Positions 1 to 11,027 of a stretch of 64,000 nt of DNA are shown piece after piece. Origin of the DNA: Nageia nagi (lineage: Eukaryota; Pinophyta); contig JBITNC010000001.1 of NCBI GenBank assembly GCA_050084985.1, positions 22,754,001-22,818,000 of the forward strand. The letters run 5' to 3'. How positions within the stretch are numbered: the first letter of the stretch is position 1; each line of letters begins with the position of its first letter. The notes under the pieces are model-generated. The model made no database searches. It had not been told where the DNA came from and saw nothing but the letters and a program-made list of their open reading frames with translations. The translations under genes and the position numbers were made by a program.

Positions 1-493
1 ATTTGTAATGTAATATTGTGTAATATTTCTCTTTAATAAAAGTTCATTTAATGCTTAAAGTATCTTTAGATACCTTAAAGTATTAAGAGAATAAATATTA
101 AAAAAGGAATAAATATAGAAACACCTTTAACCTTACCCTTGGTTAAAAATAGGTTAAAGAGTGAGTTTCTTCTTATAAATAGAGAGGTATTCCTTTCATT
201 ATGTATTTGATGAAGTATGGTAATACTTTTTCTATAGAGTTGTAAGAATGCTCTTGTAGGAGCTTTATAGAAGACTTCTTGTAGAATAATTCTTGAGAAT
301 TTGTAGGAGAGTTATCTTGTGAGAAGTAGTAGAAAGGATGGTTCAAAATGGATGCACTCCCAAGAGTTGGAGGAACCACTATATATGATGTGTTATCATT
401 TATGTGATTGATTCATACTTTCCTATATGAATGTTAGATTTGTTGGAGAAGCTTCAAGGACATTTTGGTTTATGGAATCCTTCAATTCTATCA
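1..493 (+). repeat. 5' LTR of element A (first ~7 bp outside window)
   Basis: Aligns along its whole length with 2759-3233. It contains a TATA-like TATAAATAG at about 175 and ends in TCA just before the primer site at 496. Confidence 0.8.
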
Positions 494-495
494 AG

Positions 496-508
496 TGGTA
501 TTAGAGCC
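496..508 (+). other. Primer binding site of element A
   Basis: TGGTATTAGAGCC begins two bases after the LTR. It differs by one base from TGGTATCAGAGC, the usual plant copia site complementary to initiator tRNA-Met. Confidence 0.7.
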
Positions 509-1017
509 ATCCTTTTTGTGGTCTCCTAAAATTCCTACTTGATGATTTTGAGGTAACTCTCCTCAAATTTAAGATATACTTATCCCCTAATCTTGTTTCA
601 ATTTTATTAAAAACTTTATTAGTTGGTCAATTTTAATTTCTTAGTTTTTTTTAAGTTGAAAGTTGATATCTATACTAACATGTTTTTCATCTTGAGAATA
701 ATGGACTCAAATTTAAGGTAAAATTTTACCTTGATTACATGTTAGTAGTATTTGAAGTTATATGTAACATATGGTATATGGTTAGAATCTAAGATCTTAG
801 AAAATTAGTGCTTCTAATTTTATTTTCCATAGTCAAATCTAATATTAGATTCTAAAACTATGCTAAGATCTAACTAAGTTGCAATCTTACAAAAATCTAA
901 ATTATGATTTTTGTAATAAAATTTTTTAGTAAGAAAGATAAAATATTTTCTTGCTATATTTAACAAAGGTTACAAAAGCTTGCAATTTTTTTTTTTTATA
1001 TATATGAAAAATTGATG

Positions 1018-1038
1018 ATTTTATATATATATATTATA

Positions 1039-1078
<40 letters not shown>
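1018..1078. repeat. (AT)n microsatellite
   Basis: About 60 bp of alternating AT/TA, slightly interrupted, inside element A. Confidence 0.9.
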
Positions 1079-1080
<2 letters not shown>

Positions 1081-2751
1081 AAATTAAATATATAAACATT
1101 TATGTATATTTTTTTGATTAAAAAGAGAGTATTTTTATTTTAAAAAACTAGAATTTTTTTTTCTTATTTTTAATATTTAAAAAAGTAGAATTTTTTTCTA
1201 TTTTTAATATTTACAAAAAAATAGGAAAATTGTATTAAATATGCACTTTATTAAAATAAAGATTTGTTATGCATATTTTATTTGTTATGGATATTCATAG
1301 TGTGGGTATGCATAATGTAATGTGCTTGGATGGACATAGTGTTTGGAGTGAAAATTTACGTAAAAACAATTTAAACTTTGATGTGCATTATCCTTATTTG
1401 TTGCAATGTGATGCAAATTTATTATGGATTTGCATAGTGTTTGAAGTTGAAATTTAGGTAAAACTTTCTTTCAACCTTTGATATGAACTATCCTTATTGG
1501 TTGATATATTGTTAATTGTTTATGAATTGATGCATTATACTTCCATGTTTGAGAAATTAAATCCATGTTTATCCATGCCGATGGATTGTTTGCCACATTT
1601 CTACTTGTTAGCAAGTTGTAGTGCATGGAGTTTTTTAAATGTTTTGCCCTTCTCCATGATTACATTATTAGAGTGGTTAAATAGGTTTAGAATTCTCTAT
1701 GATTACGCATTGTTGGAGTGGTTAAATATATTTTTCTTTCTTCAAAATTGTAAATGTTTTGATAAAATTTGAATCCATGTTAATGAACTAATGCTATGAA
1801 ATTTTATCATATGCATATTGCCTAGCAGCATAGTCAAGTTGATATTTCTTCCTTATACTTTATTTTGTAAATCTTGGCTTTATGTTTAGTTAAGTTGACA
1901 TTTGTAGCTTATAAATCTTTATTTAGTCAAGTGGTTATGCCTTTGAAAATTTTGACTTGGTGGTTTCATCAAGATGGTATTGGATCATTTGTGACATGGT
2001 TAAGATAACATGGTCATATAAGTATTTATTTGGTGAAGTTGTCATCAAAGAGAAGAATTAATTTATAAAATATTATGATGTGATGACACCATTATATACC
2101 CTCAACAAATACAAAATAATGATCTAAAATAAATAAATAGAAAAATTAAAAAAAATTGATAACAATTGATGATATTTTTTTATATTCTTGGTTGAGAATA
2201 CATTTATATCACTTAGTTGATTATGCATTTGATAGTGTTGTGAACATATGATATTGTTGATATCATGTTATGGATGATACATTTGTTTAAGTATGCATAT
2301 GTGATATATAGTTTATAATATATGTCATCTTTGATGTTTTGCATATATGATGACTTGGTATCTTTTGATTAGTTTATGGATGATATTTATCTTATATGTG
2401 TGTATATGATATATCTAATTAATCTTATTTATGAGTTGCTTGTAGCTTGTAGGTTTTTTCTTGAGATTTTAGGTGATTTTGAGTATGTAAGCTCATGAAG
2501 GCTCAACATGTCAACATATTTTTGAATGAATAATATTGTATATTGAAACAATTTTTTGTTTATGATTGTATTGTAAAACCATTTGTTAAAATGGCTAAGT
2601 AGTTGAGCTATTGTAGAACAATCCCTATTCTATTACTTCATCAAAGATGTAAAATTTCTCATCTCCACTTGTATCTCAATGGAGAAGAACTCTCTCTTAA
2701 GTTCTCTTTCTTATTTCTCTATGCTCTATCCCAATATTACATTAAGGAGAG

Positions 2752-3233
2752 TTTTAAAATTTGTAATGTAATATTGTGTAATATTTCTCTTTAATTAAAA
2801 TTCATGTAATGTTTAAAGTATTTTTAGATACTTTAAAGCATTAAGGGAACAAATATAAAAACACCTTTAACCTTACTTTTGGTTAGAAAAGAGATTAAAG
2901 AGTGGGTTTCTTCTTGTAAATAGAGAGGTACCCTCTCATTATGTACTACATGAAGCATGATAAAGCTTGTCTTGTAGATTTTTAAGAATGCTCTTATAAG
3001 AGCTTTGTAGAAGACTTCTTATAGAAGTATTATTGAGAATTTATAAGAGAGTTATCTTATAAGAAGTAATATAAAGGATGCTTTAAAATGGATGTTCTTC
3101 CAAGAGTTGGAGAAACTACTATACATAGTGTGTTATTATTTATGTGATTGGTTCTTACTTTGCTAGATGAATGTTAGATTTGTTGGAGAAGCTTCAAGGA
3201 GATTTTGATTTATGAAATCCTTTAATTATATCA
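2752..3233 (+). repeat. 3' LTR of element A
   Basis: Direct repeat of the first LTR. The 5' terminus has decayed from TGTTA to TTTTA; the 3' end reads ATATCA. Preceded by the purine tract AAGGAGAG. The PMD gene fragment begins immediately downstream. Confidence 0.8.
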
Positions 3234-3633
3234 GGGGGAAGGTTAAAGGTGTTATAGTATGGACTCCAATGCTCTTCAAGTGCTATCAAGAGTGATAAAT
3301 CTTGTTGGATGTGTATAGAAATGTCTAGGTATGCTAGCCCACACTGAGTTAGTATGTCATTCAAGTGATTTATCCTTGGCCATGTCATGGTCTTCTCTAG
3401 TATGATTGTAGCTATTGGCCCACCTCTTATTAGCACCTTGTTATCCTATAAGGAAATACAAAAATTCATTAAAAGTAAATACATGCATTGAAAAAAATAA
3501 ATAAAACATTTCAAATTGGAAATTAACAAACTAACATACAAAAAACTCAAGGTTTGCAACTTGAATAAGCAAATTCATGTGGGAAATAACTTACTATGTG
3601 ATCAAAAGGGAGGGAGCAAATGTATTCCTCCAT
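3234..3633 (-). pseudogene. 5' part of a plant mobile domain (PMD) gene, truncated by element A
   Basis: Minus strand. A proposed first exon (3633-3595, 13 codons from ATG, donor GTAAGT) and intron (3594-3446, acceptor TTATAG) lead in phase 0 into an exon from 3445 to the element A boundary at 3233. The second exon contains HWSPYYNTFNLPPDI, the recognisable PMD signature also seen in the G2 gene as RWDPNSNTFHLPTGEI. The upstream stretch (HLNDILTQCGLAYLDI) aligns with the same region of the G2 protein, and the exon starts at the equivalent codon after a phase-0 intron. The remainder would lie left of the window. Homology is well supported; exon 1 is inferred. Confidence 0.65.
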
Positions 3634-3639
3634 ATGGCC

Positions 3640-6600
3640 TCATAGTCTAGTTATGGGGCACCCAATCCCCCTCTAGTCTACATCAACCATGTTAACAAGG
3701 TAGGAAAATGAGAAAAGTAAGTAAAATTGCATGGTATTTGGGGTCCCACAACTTGGAATTCTTCCTCAACACTAGGGGCATGTCAGATGAGATGGAGGAT
3801 TCGCCAAGTCAACAAGTTTTTGGATCATAAGGGATAGTTCACTAGAGCACCAAAAATTATAGGAGGATAACTTGAAATGAAATGAAAAGGTCAAACATTG
3901 TTTATATATTCCTTTATTTTCCCCTAAACCCTAGGCCTTCCTCTTGATGAATCTATTTTGATCCAAAACATTATTTTTCATAATCACTATGATTGAAATT
4001 ATTTTAAAACAATGCTACTTCTTTTTAAAAAAATTAATTTTACTAATTTCATACTATTAGGGACATGTTTTCTCCAAATTGATCACCTATTAAGTTCCCA
4101 TCATTCCAAAATGGTAAAATCATGCCTTTGCCTACTTCATAGTGAATATTCAATTATTAATTATTCATTTATATTATTTAAATTTATCTATAATAAATAA
4201 ACACTGCCAATAGCATGGATTGAGTTGAATTTATAGAAGTTCTAAATGCGCTACTTTAATTTTTATTATCATAGATTTTATTAATTGATCATTTTGAATA
4301 TTGGATTGTTGAAAATGATAAAATTATATTGTTAAAGTTCAATTTGACTAAAATTGTATGCCAATTTTTCAATTCTAAAATTATGTATGGTTTATGACTA
4401 TTACATACCTAAAAATTCATGGTTCATTGCCAATTGGATGAACTATTTTTCTTGAAGATTAAATCATCCATTTAAGCATTGCTAATAGCATGAAAAATAT
4501 ATAATTAAGTATTTTTCCAAATGGTTGTTATGGTTACACAATGTTACAAGCTCAAAATGATGAAGTTTTTTATCTTATAAATATTTTATAGATAAATTGA
4601 ATCAATAGGCAAATGTTGCTAATTAATGTTGAATCTTGAAAATATTATGAAAAATGGTATTATTATTTCCAATTTAAAATAGGAAAAATGATATGAATGA
4701 TCTTTCATTGAATACCTTTTAAATTTTTGCACTCAATATGGAAAAGCTTGTGTTGCTAGCAACATGTAATTGCTACAAATGTTTTGTTCTTGGGCTCATG
4801 TTGAAATTTTACTTAATATTTTCTCATTTCTACAAATGGTTTGAACATATGAAATATTTTATTGATAAGGATCAAAATTTTTGAAAAAAATGATTGTAAA
4901 ATTTTAACATACCACGCTATCAATGATGTGTATTCACTTTTAAAATTCATGCAAATTTTAGAATTGAAATGCAAGTCTAATAAATATTTGAATATTTGGT
5001 ATTTTTATAGGAATCAAATTATATTTTTCAATGTTATGCTAATAAATATTTTTAAGGCCATGGTCACTCCATGAGAAGAATATCTTATCAATTACAAGAT
5101 TATTTCAAGCTTGAATCATTAAAAGTTTTCAATAGCTTGATAATCATTATTGTTCTAAGATTGAGTCATTAAAAGTTCTCATTAGCTTGGTATTTATAGA
5201 CTATGATTTGTCTATAATAGTAGTCTATACATCATATTTGTTATAAGCTTGGACCATTAAAGAGGACCTCATGCACTTGCTCTTCATAGACTATGAGTTA
5301 CTTGCCACAGTATTCTATATCATGGTTAATCGCACTATAAATCACATCATATATAGTGACACACTACATATTATATTTATGTCATCCTTTCTCTTTACAT
5401 TGCTTATTCTTTCATAGATGTGATCTATGTGGGTATATGTTATTTTTTTCTACATGTATTTTCTAGGTGAGTAAGATTGGCATAGATTGCTTACCTCATA
5501 GAGGGACTCCAATTTTGTCTTGGTTACCCAATACAACATGATCAATGGGAAACCAAGAACAAAAGAGGGCAAAAAATAAACATACTCAACATATAAATCA
5601 AAATAGGGAATCCCACTTTACTATTGAAAATATTTTTCTCTTGTCTATACTTCATTGGATTATGCTTTTTTAATAATTTTCATTTCATATCCAAAGAGGA
5701 AAAAAAAGTAAACCTAAAAATGATTTCTTATTTATTTAATAAACCATATCTAGACTCATTAAATAATTAAATTGAAATAATACATAAATAAAGATGAATA
5801 TTTAATACAATGCAATACCATGTGCTATGGCCAATGTAATATAATATACCATGGATTATATTTTAAATTATCTTGGATATAGGAAAAATTATTATTATTT
5901 CTATGTGTCATCTTTCACTCCTTTTTATTTCCTTGTAGGTTATAAATACCAAGGGTGAAATTTGACATCCCTATCAAATCTCTCTTGATGCCCCCTATCA
6001 TGATAAATTTGTTATAATCTTTGAGCTCTATTCTCTCTCCTTTATGTGTAATATTAATCATTTAGTTCCACATAGTGAATGATATACCATTCCTACACAT
6101 CTAGAGGCATGAACCTTTTAGATTGAGAGGTTTATATTTCAGGTAATGACTCATGGTACCATTCTAGAAAATATTTATTATAAGAATATTTGAAGTCTAA
6201 TCATAATCCTTTGAAGATTCATTATTGTTCTACTTTAAGGACTGTACACAAATTGGCTACTTTTGATAATAAGAGTAGATTATATTATCAAAAGTGATGA
6301 AGGGTTTTATCTGAACCCTAAAAAAATTGATCACAAAATGGTTTTTAGGATAGAAAACTACTACCCAGCTATGCCTGGTGGTAGCTAATAAAATTTATAA
6401 ATAAACTATTAATAAAATAAGTTCAGATGCTACCCAATTATAACATATTGGTATTCCTAATGGAAACTACAATACAAATTATATTAATAGAAAATAGTCA
6501 AATTGTAGTCAAGATACATTTGAATCTAAGCTAAGCTATAGTTCAACTACCTCTTTATTATTGGAATATTCTAATAAAGAAATCCTTTATTCATCCCAAA

Positions 6601-7268
6601 GGTGGGCTGAGATTTGTTGATTTCATGTAGAGTTAATTGCTTCCCATTCACTATATACTATTCAATAAGTTTCTCTCTAGTGTCTCCTATGGATGGTCTC
6701 CCTACATGTATTTGTCTAATAATTATTATTTTTTTAAATTTTAGTATATTTTTTTATGGGATTCCATATTGGCCTTCTCCTTGTTGTGTTGTTGTTGCTT
6801 GACTATTTGCATTCCTCACTTTTTTTGGTTATCCTTCTTATTGTTTCTCCATCTTCCCCTTCCACAACTTCCATATTTATTATCTCATCTTTTGAAAAAA
6901 TTGTATTATAATTTGTTACTTCTCTATCTATTCCTTTTATAATTTATAGCACTACATAGGGGTTTGTTGTGGTTGATTTTTTTTGTTGGACTTCTTTCGA
7001 TGTTGAATATTTTTCTAACATGGTCTATTTTATATATGTTTTGGTTATATTCTTCTAATTTTTTCCTTTTTTTTAAAATTTGAATTGATTTTCACTCATG
7101 CTCTTTATTTTTATCTTAGGACTCTATTTCATTTTTTTCCTTTTCTCTTCTTTCTTCATCCCTCTTATTTTTTGGAGAATCCTTTGCATAGTGCTCATAA
7201 CTCTTACAAATTTTGAATTATATTGGCATATTTTTATATATAATTGGTTACATCCATTCTCTTCCATC
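3640..7268. other. AT-rich intergenic DNA without a recognisable gene
   Basis: No convincing coding region. A loosely repeated ~85-bp motif (ATTAAAAGTT plus 'tagactatga' variants) occurs at 5095-5330, and there is an 11-bp inverted repeat at 6261-6294. Short ORFs here lack family motifs. Confidence 0.5.
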
Positions 7269-7860
7269 CTATATTTTTAATTTAATTTCATTCATCATAG
7301 GTTTGGAAATATCTAAATTAACCACAAATATTGCATCTATAAACTTAAGTTTGAATATTGTTGATCTCTTAATTTGGATAGGGAATCCAATTGCTTTTGC
7401 AATTTTGGCTATAAAACATTGGTTCCAATAAGATAGGTGAAGTCCAGGTAGTGATACCCATGTTATAATGAGGTTAAAATTTTCACTTTTAGGGAAAAAA
7501 TTTTCTCGCATTGCTTGATGACTAATCCTTTCTTCCTAAGAAACCATGGACCCATCTCATCACTTTTTATAGGTCTTCATCAAACTAAAATTTGAATAAC
7601 AAAAATTCTCTTGGAAGAGCAAATAGGGATACCCATCCTTTTGTTCTTCATCTTTCTTTCATACAACTTCAAATCATATCTAGAGGGGTTCATAACCCCA
7701 TAAAATGACCAATAAGAGCTGATTTGATCCCCTCCTCTTCTTTCTTTATTATACATTTTGAAATCAAAATACTAACCTCATCATTATAGAATGCATGCTC
7801 TAGTACCATCTTGATTTCCTCCTCTATAAATGGTTTTTCATCCATCAATAAACTTTTCTA
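7269..7860 (-). pseudogene. DUF4283-type remnant (LINE ORF1-like or zinc-knuckle protein)
   Basis: Read on the minus strand with frameshifts and stops, the segment shows the order typical of plant DUF4283 proteins: a WVSLFALPREFLLFKF-like stretch, an RWVHGFLGRKD-like stretch (usual GPWF region), then LIITWVSLPGLHLSYW (usual WVRLPGLPLEYW), and finally LDISKP. The final frame is open for 80 codons (7511-7269). In plants this domain is commonly found in ORF1 of L1-type LINEs and in related gene fragments. No reverse transcriptase lies next to it, so it is probably a stray ORF1 fragment. Confidence 0.6.
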
Positions 7861-8967
7861 TTCCTTGGAGGAATTTGGATTAGTTTGTAATATTGATTTC
7901 TTTATTGTATTTCTAATATCATTTATCTACATTTTGATAAGATTATAGCTTCACTAAGTTGTAATTTGCTTAATAATAGACTATCATGCTTTTGTAATAA
8001 TTCACCTACACTTTTCCTACTCCGTGCTTGCCCTTTTACATAAACCAACTACTTTCCCACTCTATATCATGTTTATATGTTTCATGTACATTCATTATGT
8101 ATCTTAAGAGCATATCATTTTATAATCATTGTATTCATATACTATTTGTGTATTTATTCATTAATTACATATTTTTGGGTCTATAATGTTGATAAAATTC
8201 ACAATTTGGTGCCCATTCTTCATCTACACAACTATTTATGTATCTAGCTATGTTTCCTTGTATTTGTGGTCAAGAATTAATGTATAAGCATTATAGATGA
8301 TACATCAATCCTTGGCCTCCTAATAATTGGTGCAGGAAACTCCTCTGAATTAGATGATATGTCACTCCTCATCCTCTTAGTAACTAATGTAGGAAACTCC
8401 TTTGAAACATATGACACATCACTTCTTGACCTCCTTATAACTAGTGCAAATAACTCCTCTAAATCAAATGAAACATCACTCCTAAAAAAATTTTGATGTT
8501 AAGGTAGTGGCATCTAAATATCTAAATCTAATGATACATCACTCCTCCTTTGCCTTTGTTGTATTATATAAGCCAAGTTAGTAACCTATTTTAAAATTTA
8601 AAGAATAAATGAGATTAGTATATGAATAATAATAATAATATATAAATATTTCAATCTTAGACCAACTAAAAAATACAAGCAAAATGTTTACTTTTAGAAC
8701 TAAAATTATTAAAGGAGTAAAAAATTTTCAACTACAAATATAAAATTATGATATACATTCTATGCAATAGAGAATACATTATCAATCAAAGTTATTTTAG
8801 GAGTTATCATTATGGGTAGAGAGAATAGATGTTGTAAAAGTGCTTTCAGAATAAAATATCCTTATTTTATTGTAATTAATGAAGAGGGAAATGTTCTTTA
8901 ATATCCTTAAAAGTTGGCTCCTTATTCATGTTGATAAGTTTTAAATTGATACAAATTTTATCCTAAT
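7861..8967. other. Non-coding AT-rich stretch
   Basis: Contains a few loosely repeated ~65-bp motifs at 8310-8560 (variants of GATACATCACTCCT followed by AACTCCTCT), otherwise nothing recognisable. Confidence 0.4.
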
Positions 8968-9129
8968 GAATACCAACATTAACACTAACCCTAACCTAAC
9001 CACTCACCCTAACCCTAATCCTAATCACTAATTATGTACCCTAATTTCACCTAATCCTAACCATTAACTCTAACCCTAACTTTAACCACTAAGTATCTTA
9101 ACACTAACCCTAACACTATTAATCTTAAT
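8968..9129. repeat. Degenerate telomere-like repeat, left block
   Basis: About 160 bp dominated by CCCTAA/CCTAAC/CACTAA variants. Best-preserved stretches follow a 6-bp register (CCCTAACCCTAA), not the 7-bp CCCTAAA usual for plants. Continues in character at 44341-45010 on the other side of G1. Confidence 0.75.
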
Positions 9130-9734
9130 TGTAGATTGTAAATAATGCGATGATGTAATTAATTAGGAGAATTAATACATGCACTATTTGGTCTATTGGT
9201 TAATTGACATAAAGTAGGAATATGAAAATAAATGATTAAGCATACAGGTTCATTTCATTAATATGCATATTCAATTGATCAAGGAAAGGCATACATCAAG
9301 AATGAGCAATATCATATACACTAGTATGGTGCCAATGCCCTAGTAATATAACATCATTGATGTCATGTTAATGACCAACTTAAAGATTTGATAAAATATG
9401 AAATGATATGCAAACAAATGATTTATCAATATAATGAAAGTATGTTAATTCTTGAGATAAGAGATTCACTTGTTACAAATAATAAGGCCTTTCAAAGGTT
9501 TGCTTTGCAAATGATGTTTGAGTTCTTGATTCTCTATATGATCTTTAGTTGATAGAAGCCTTGGGTATTCTATAATCTACCACTTATCTAATATCCTCTT
9601 GATGATGATATCATGCTTTGTCTTTGTATGTCTTTAATTCCTTTATATAGGGATGCTTTTATTATAGGATTTGACCCCTTTTATAATCCATAAGGGTCAA
9701 ATATATGGCCTACACCTCTTTTATACATTTTAAA
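9130..9734 (-). repeat. G1 3' LTR, left part
   Basis: Begins TGTAGATTG and pairs with the LTR at 43663. The sequence up to ACATTTTAAA at 9734 continues at 28661, as the uninterrupted copy near 44265 shows. A minus-strand TATA box, CTATATAAAG, is at 9641-9650. Confidence 0.85.
9641..9650 (-). promoter_or_regulatory. TATA box of G1 3' LTR
   Basis: CTATATAAAG on the minus strand, conserved in the other G1 LTR at 44168-44177. Confidence 0.6.
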
Positions 9735-10050
9735 TGAGAGAACTATAATGTTCTATATTACTCATCAAAATGAGTTACATATATAGGCTTTGTGAAAGCC
9801 ATTACAAGACAAGCTAAATGGTTGAGATGCAATATTCTCACACCATAACAAATATCACAAATAGCACACCTACGTGAACTACAAGACAATAAGTGATGCC
9901 TATCTAACAAATAGGCTAAGTATGGAATATGGTCAACATAGACCAAATATTCCTCACAAGCTAATATTAATACTTTAGGAAATACTCTTAATCCTAATTA
10001 ATTAATCTATTAGCTTAGGACTTAGGGATATGTAGGGTATAATTCCAACA
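9735..10050 (-). repeat. C1 3' LTR
   Basis: 316 bp, TG...CA ends; on the minus strand it begins TGTTGGAATTATAC, a common copia LTR start. A minus-strand TATA-like CCTATATATG is near 9778-9787. Confidence 0.9.
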
Positions 10051-10062
10051 TTCTCCCCTTTA
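10051..10062 (-). other. C1 polypurine tract
   Basis: Minus-strand AAAGGGGAGAA directly abuts the LTR start TGTTGG. Confidence 0.85.
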
Positions 10063-10124
10063 ATGCTAAGTAACTCATGCAAGAGTTCTTAAGCATTACA
10101 AAGTTGGAAGAAACATAACCTTTT

Positions 10125-10973
10125 TCATTTCCTCCAATCATACAATAGAAAATCAAAATTTTCAAGAAATAAGTGGTGGCACTCCTTCCACTCTCTAAGT
10201 GGGATCTCCTCCATTGTTGATGTTGCTCCTTCATTGAGTGCCTCCTTTTGTTGAGTAGCTCCCCCTTCAACAAAAGTCTTTATGGTCTTCAATAACCATA
10301 TTCTCTCTTCTTTATGGTCCTCAAACCATTCTTGTAGTGGTATTCCATCAATGTTATAAGTATTAGTTTTCAAGAACCAATCTCTCTCACAATGGTGTTT
10401 GAACCATTCTTTCATCTCTCTCTCATTTTTTATATGGTGTTTAAACCATGTTTGCAAGTAGTCATTTGCTCTTGCATTCATTACATCATAGCATACTCCA
10501 CATGAGTATGTTCTCATCATTTCATAATAATCATTATACCACACTACTCTCTCACAAATGTCTACACACACTTTGAGACAATACATAGCCACACATTGGC
10601 TAATTACATATGCAACTTTGAGTTGCTCCTCACACAAAGTTTCACTCAAAAAATCAAACCTAACTAAGATTTTACAATCATCATTTGGATCCACATGACC
10701 CAAGTTTTTCATCAATGTCTTCTCCCAAGGAAGACTCTTTAATGTTGTCTCTATGATGCAATCCTCAAACAATGCCTTGATAAGACATTCTCCTCCATTC
10801 TCCATAGCCTTCAAGCTATTCTTCACACATCTAATCAGCAAACATTCATTAGTAGCATTAGCAAATAAGCCAAAAAATAAGAAATCATTTCCTCTAATGA
10901 TGTTTTGGTGAGTAGATATCCACATTAATCTTTCCTTTGATGTTGCTTTTAAAGCAATCATTTCTTCATTCAT
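10125..10973 (-). CDS. C1 ORF part 2: Trp/Phe/His-rich repeat protein, unknown function
   Basis: 282 codons. It lies in the same frame as the ORF at 12086-11028 and is separated only by one TAG (11030-11028) and 18 further sense codons, so it is probably the C-terminal half of one 650-residue product. The C-terminal half repeats a unit of the form EWF-(E/K)-(D/H)-H followed about 6-8 residues later by (D/I)W(F/L)LKT: MKEWFKHHCERDWFLKT, LQEWFEDHKEERIWLLKT, and a decayed LREWKECHH. The N-terminal half is Cys-rich. It stops 75 bp before the PPT. I recognise no family; no RT, protease or integrase motif occurs. The TAG may be a mutation, a sequencing error or a readthrough site. Confidence 0.6.
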   Translation of the reverse strand: MNEEMIALKATSKERLMWISTHQNIIRGNDFLFFGLFANATNECLLIRCVKNSLKAMENGGECLIKALFEDCIIETTLKSLPWEKTLMKNLGHVDPNDDCKILVRFDFLSETLCEEQLKVAYVISQCVAMYCLKVCVDICERVVWYNDYYEMMRTYSCGVCYDVMNARANDYLQTWFKHHIKNEREMKEWFKHHCERDWFLKTNTYNIDGIPLQEWFEDHKEERIWLLKTIKTFVEGGATQQKEALNEGATSTMEEIPLREWKECHHLFLENFDFLLYDWRK

Positions 10974-11027
10974 GATAAGGAATTCCCATGATTCCTCTTT
11001 GCATATTGTTGCCTTTATAAGACAACT

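Larger units (their letters stand above)
1..3233 (+). mobile_element. Element A: deleted, non-autonomous Ty1/copia element
   Basis: Two related direct repeats (1-493 and 2752-3233) flank about 2.26 kb with no gag or pol. A primer-site-like TGGTATTAGAGCC starts at 496, two bases after the first LTR, close to the plant initiator tRNA-Met primer site. A purine tract (AAGGAGAG) precedes the second LTR. The LTRs and the last ~320 bp of the interior resemble those of C2 (34138-43065), so A looks like an older, internally deleted member of the same family. The first LTR begins about 7 bp before the window. LTR divergence is clearly greater than in C2. The element interrupts a PMD gene on the minus strand. 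Confidence 0.8.

Noticed and set aside
9758-9946. 62-codon ORF present in both C1 LTRs (also 28363-28551)
   Set aside because: It lies wholly within the LTR, and its conservation only reflects recent LTR identity; no motif.
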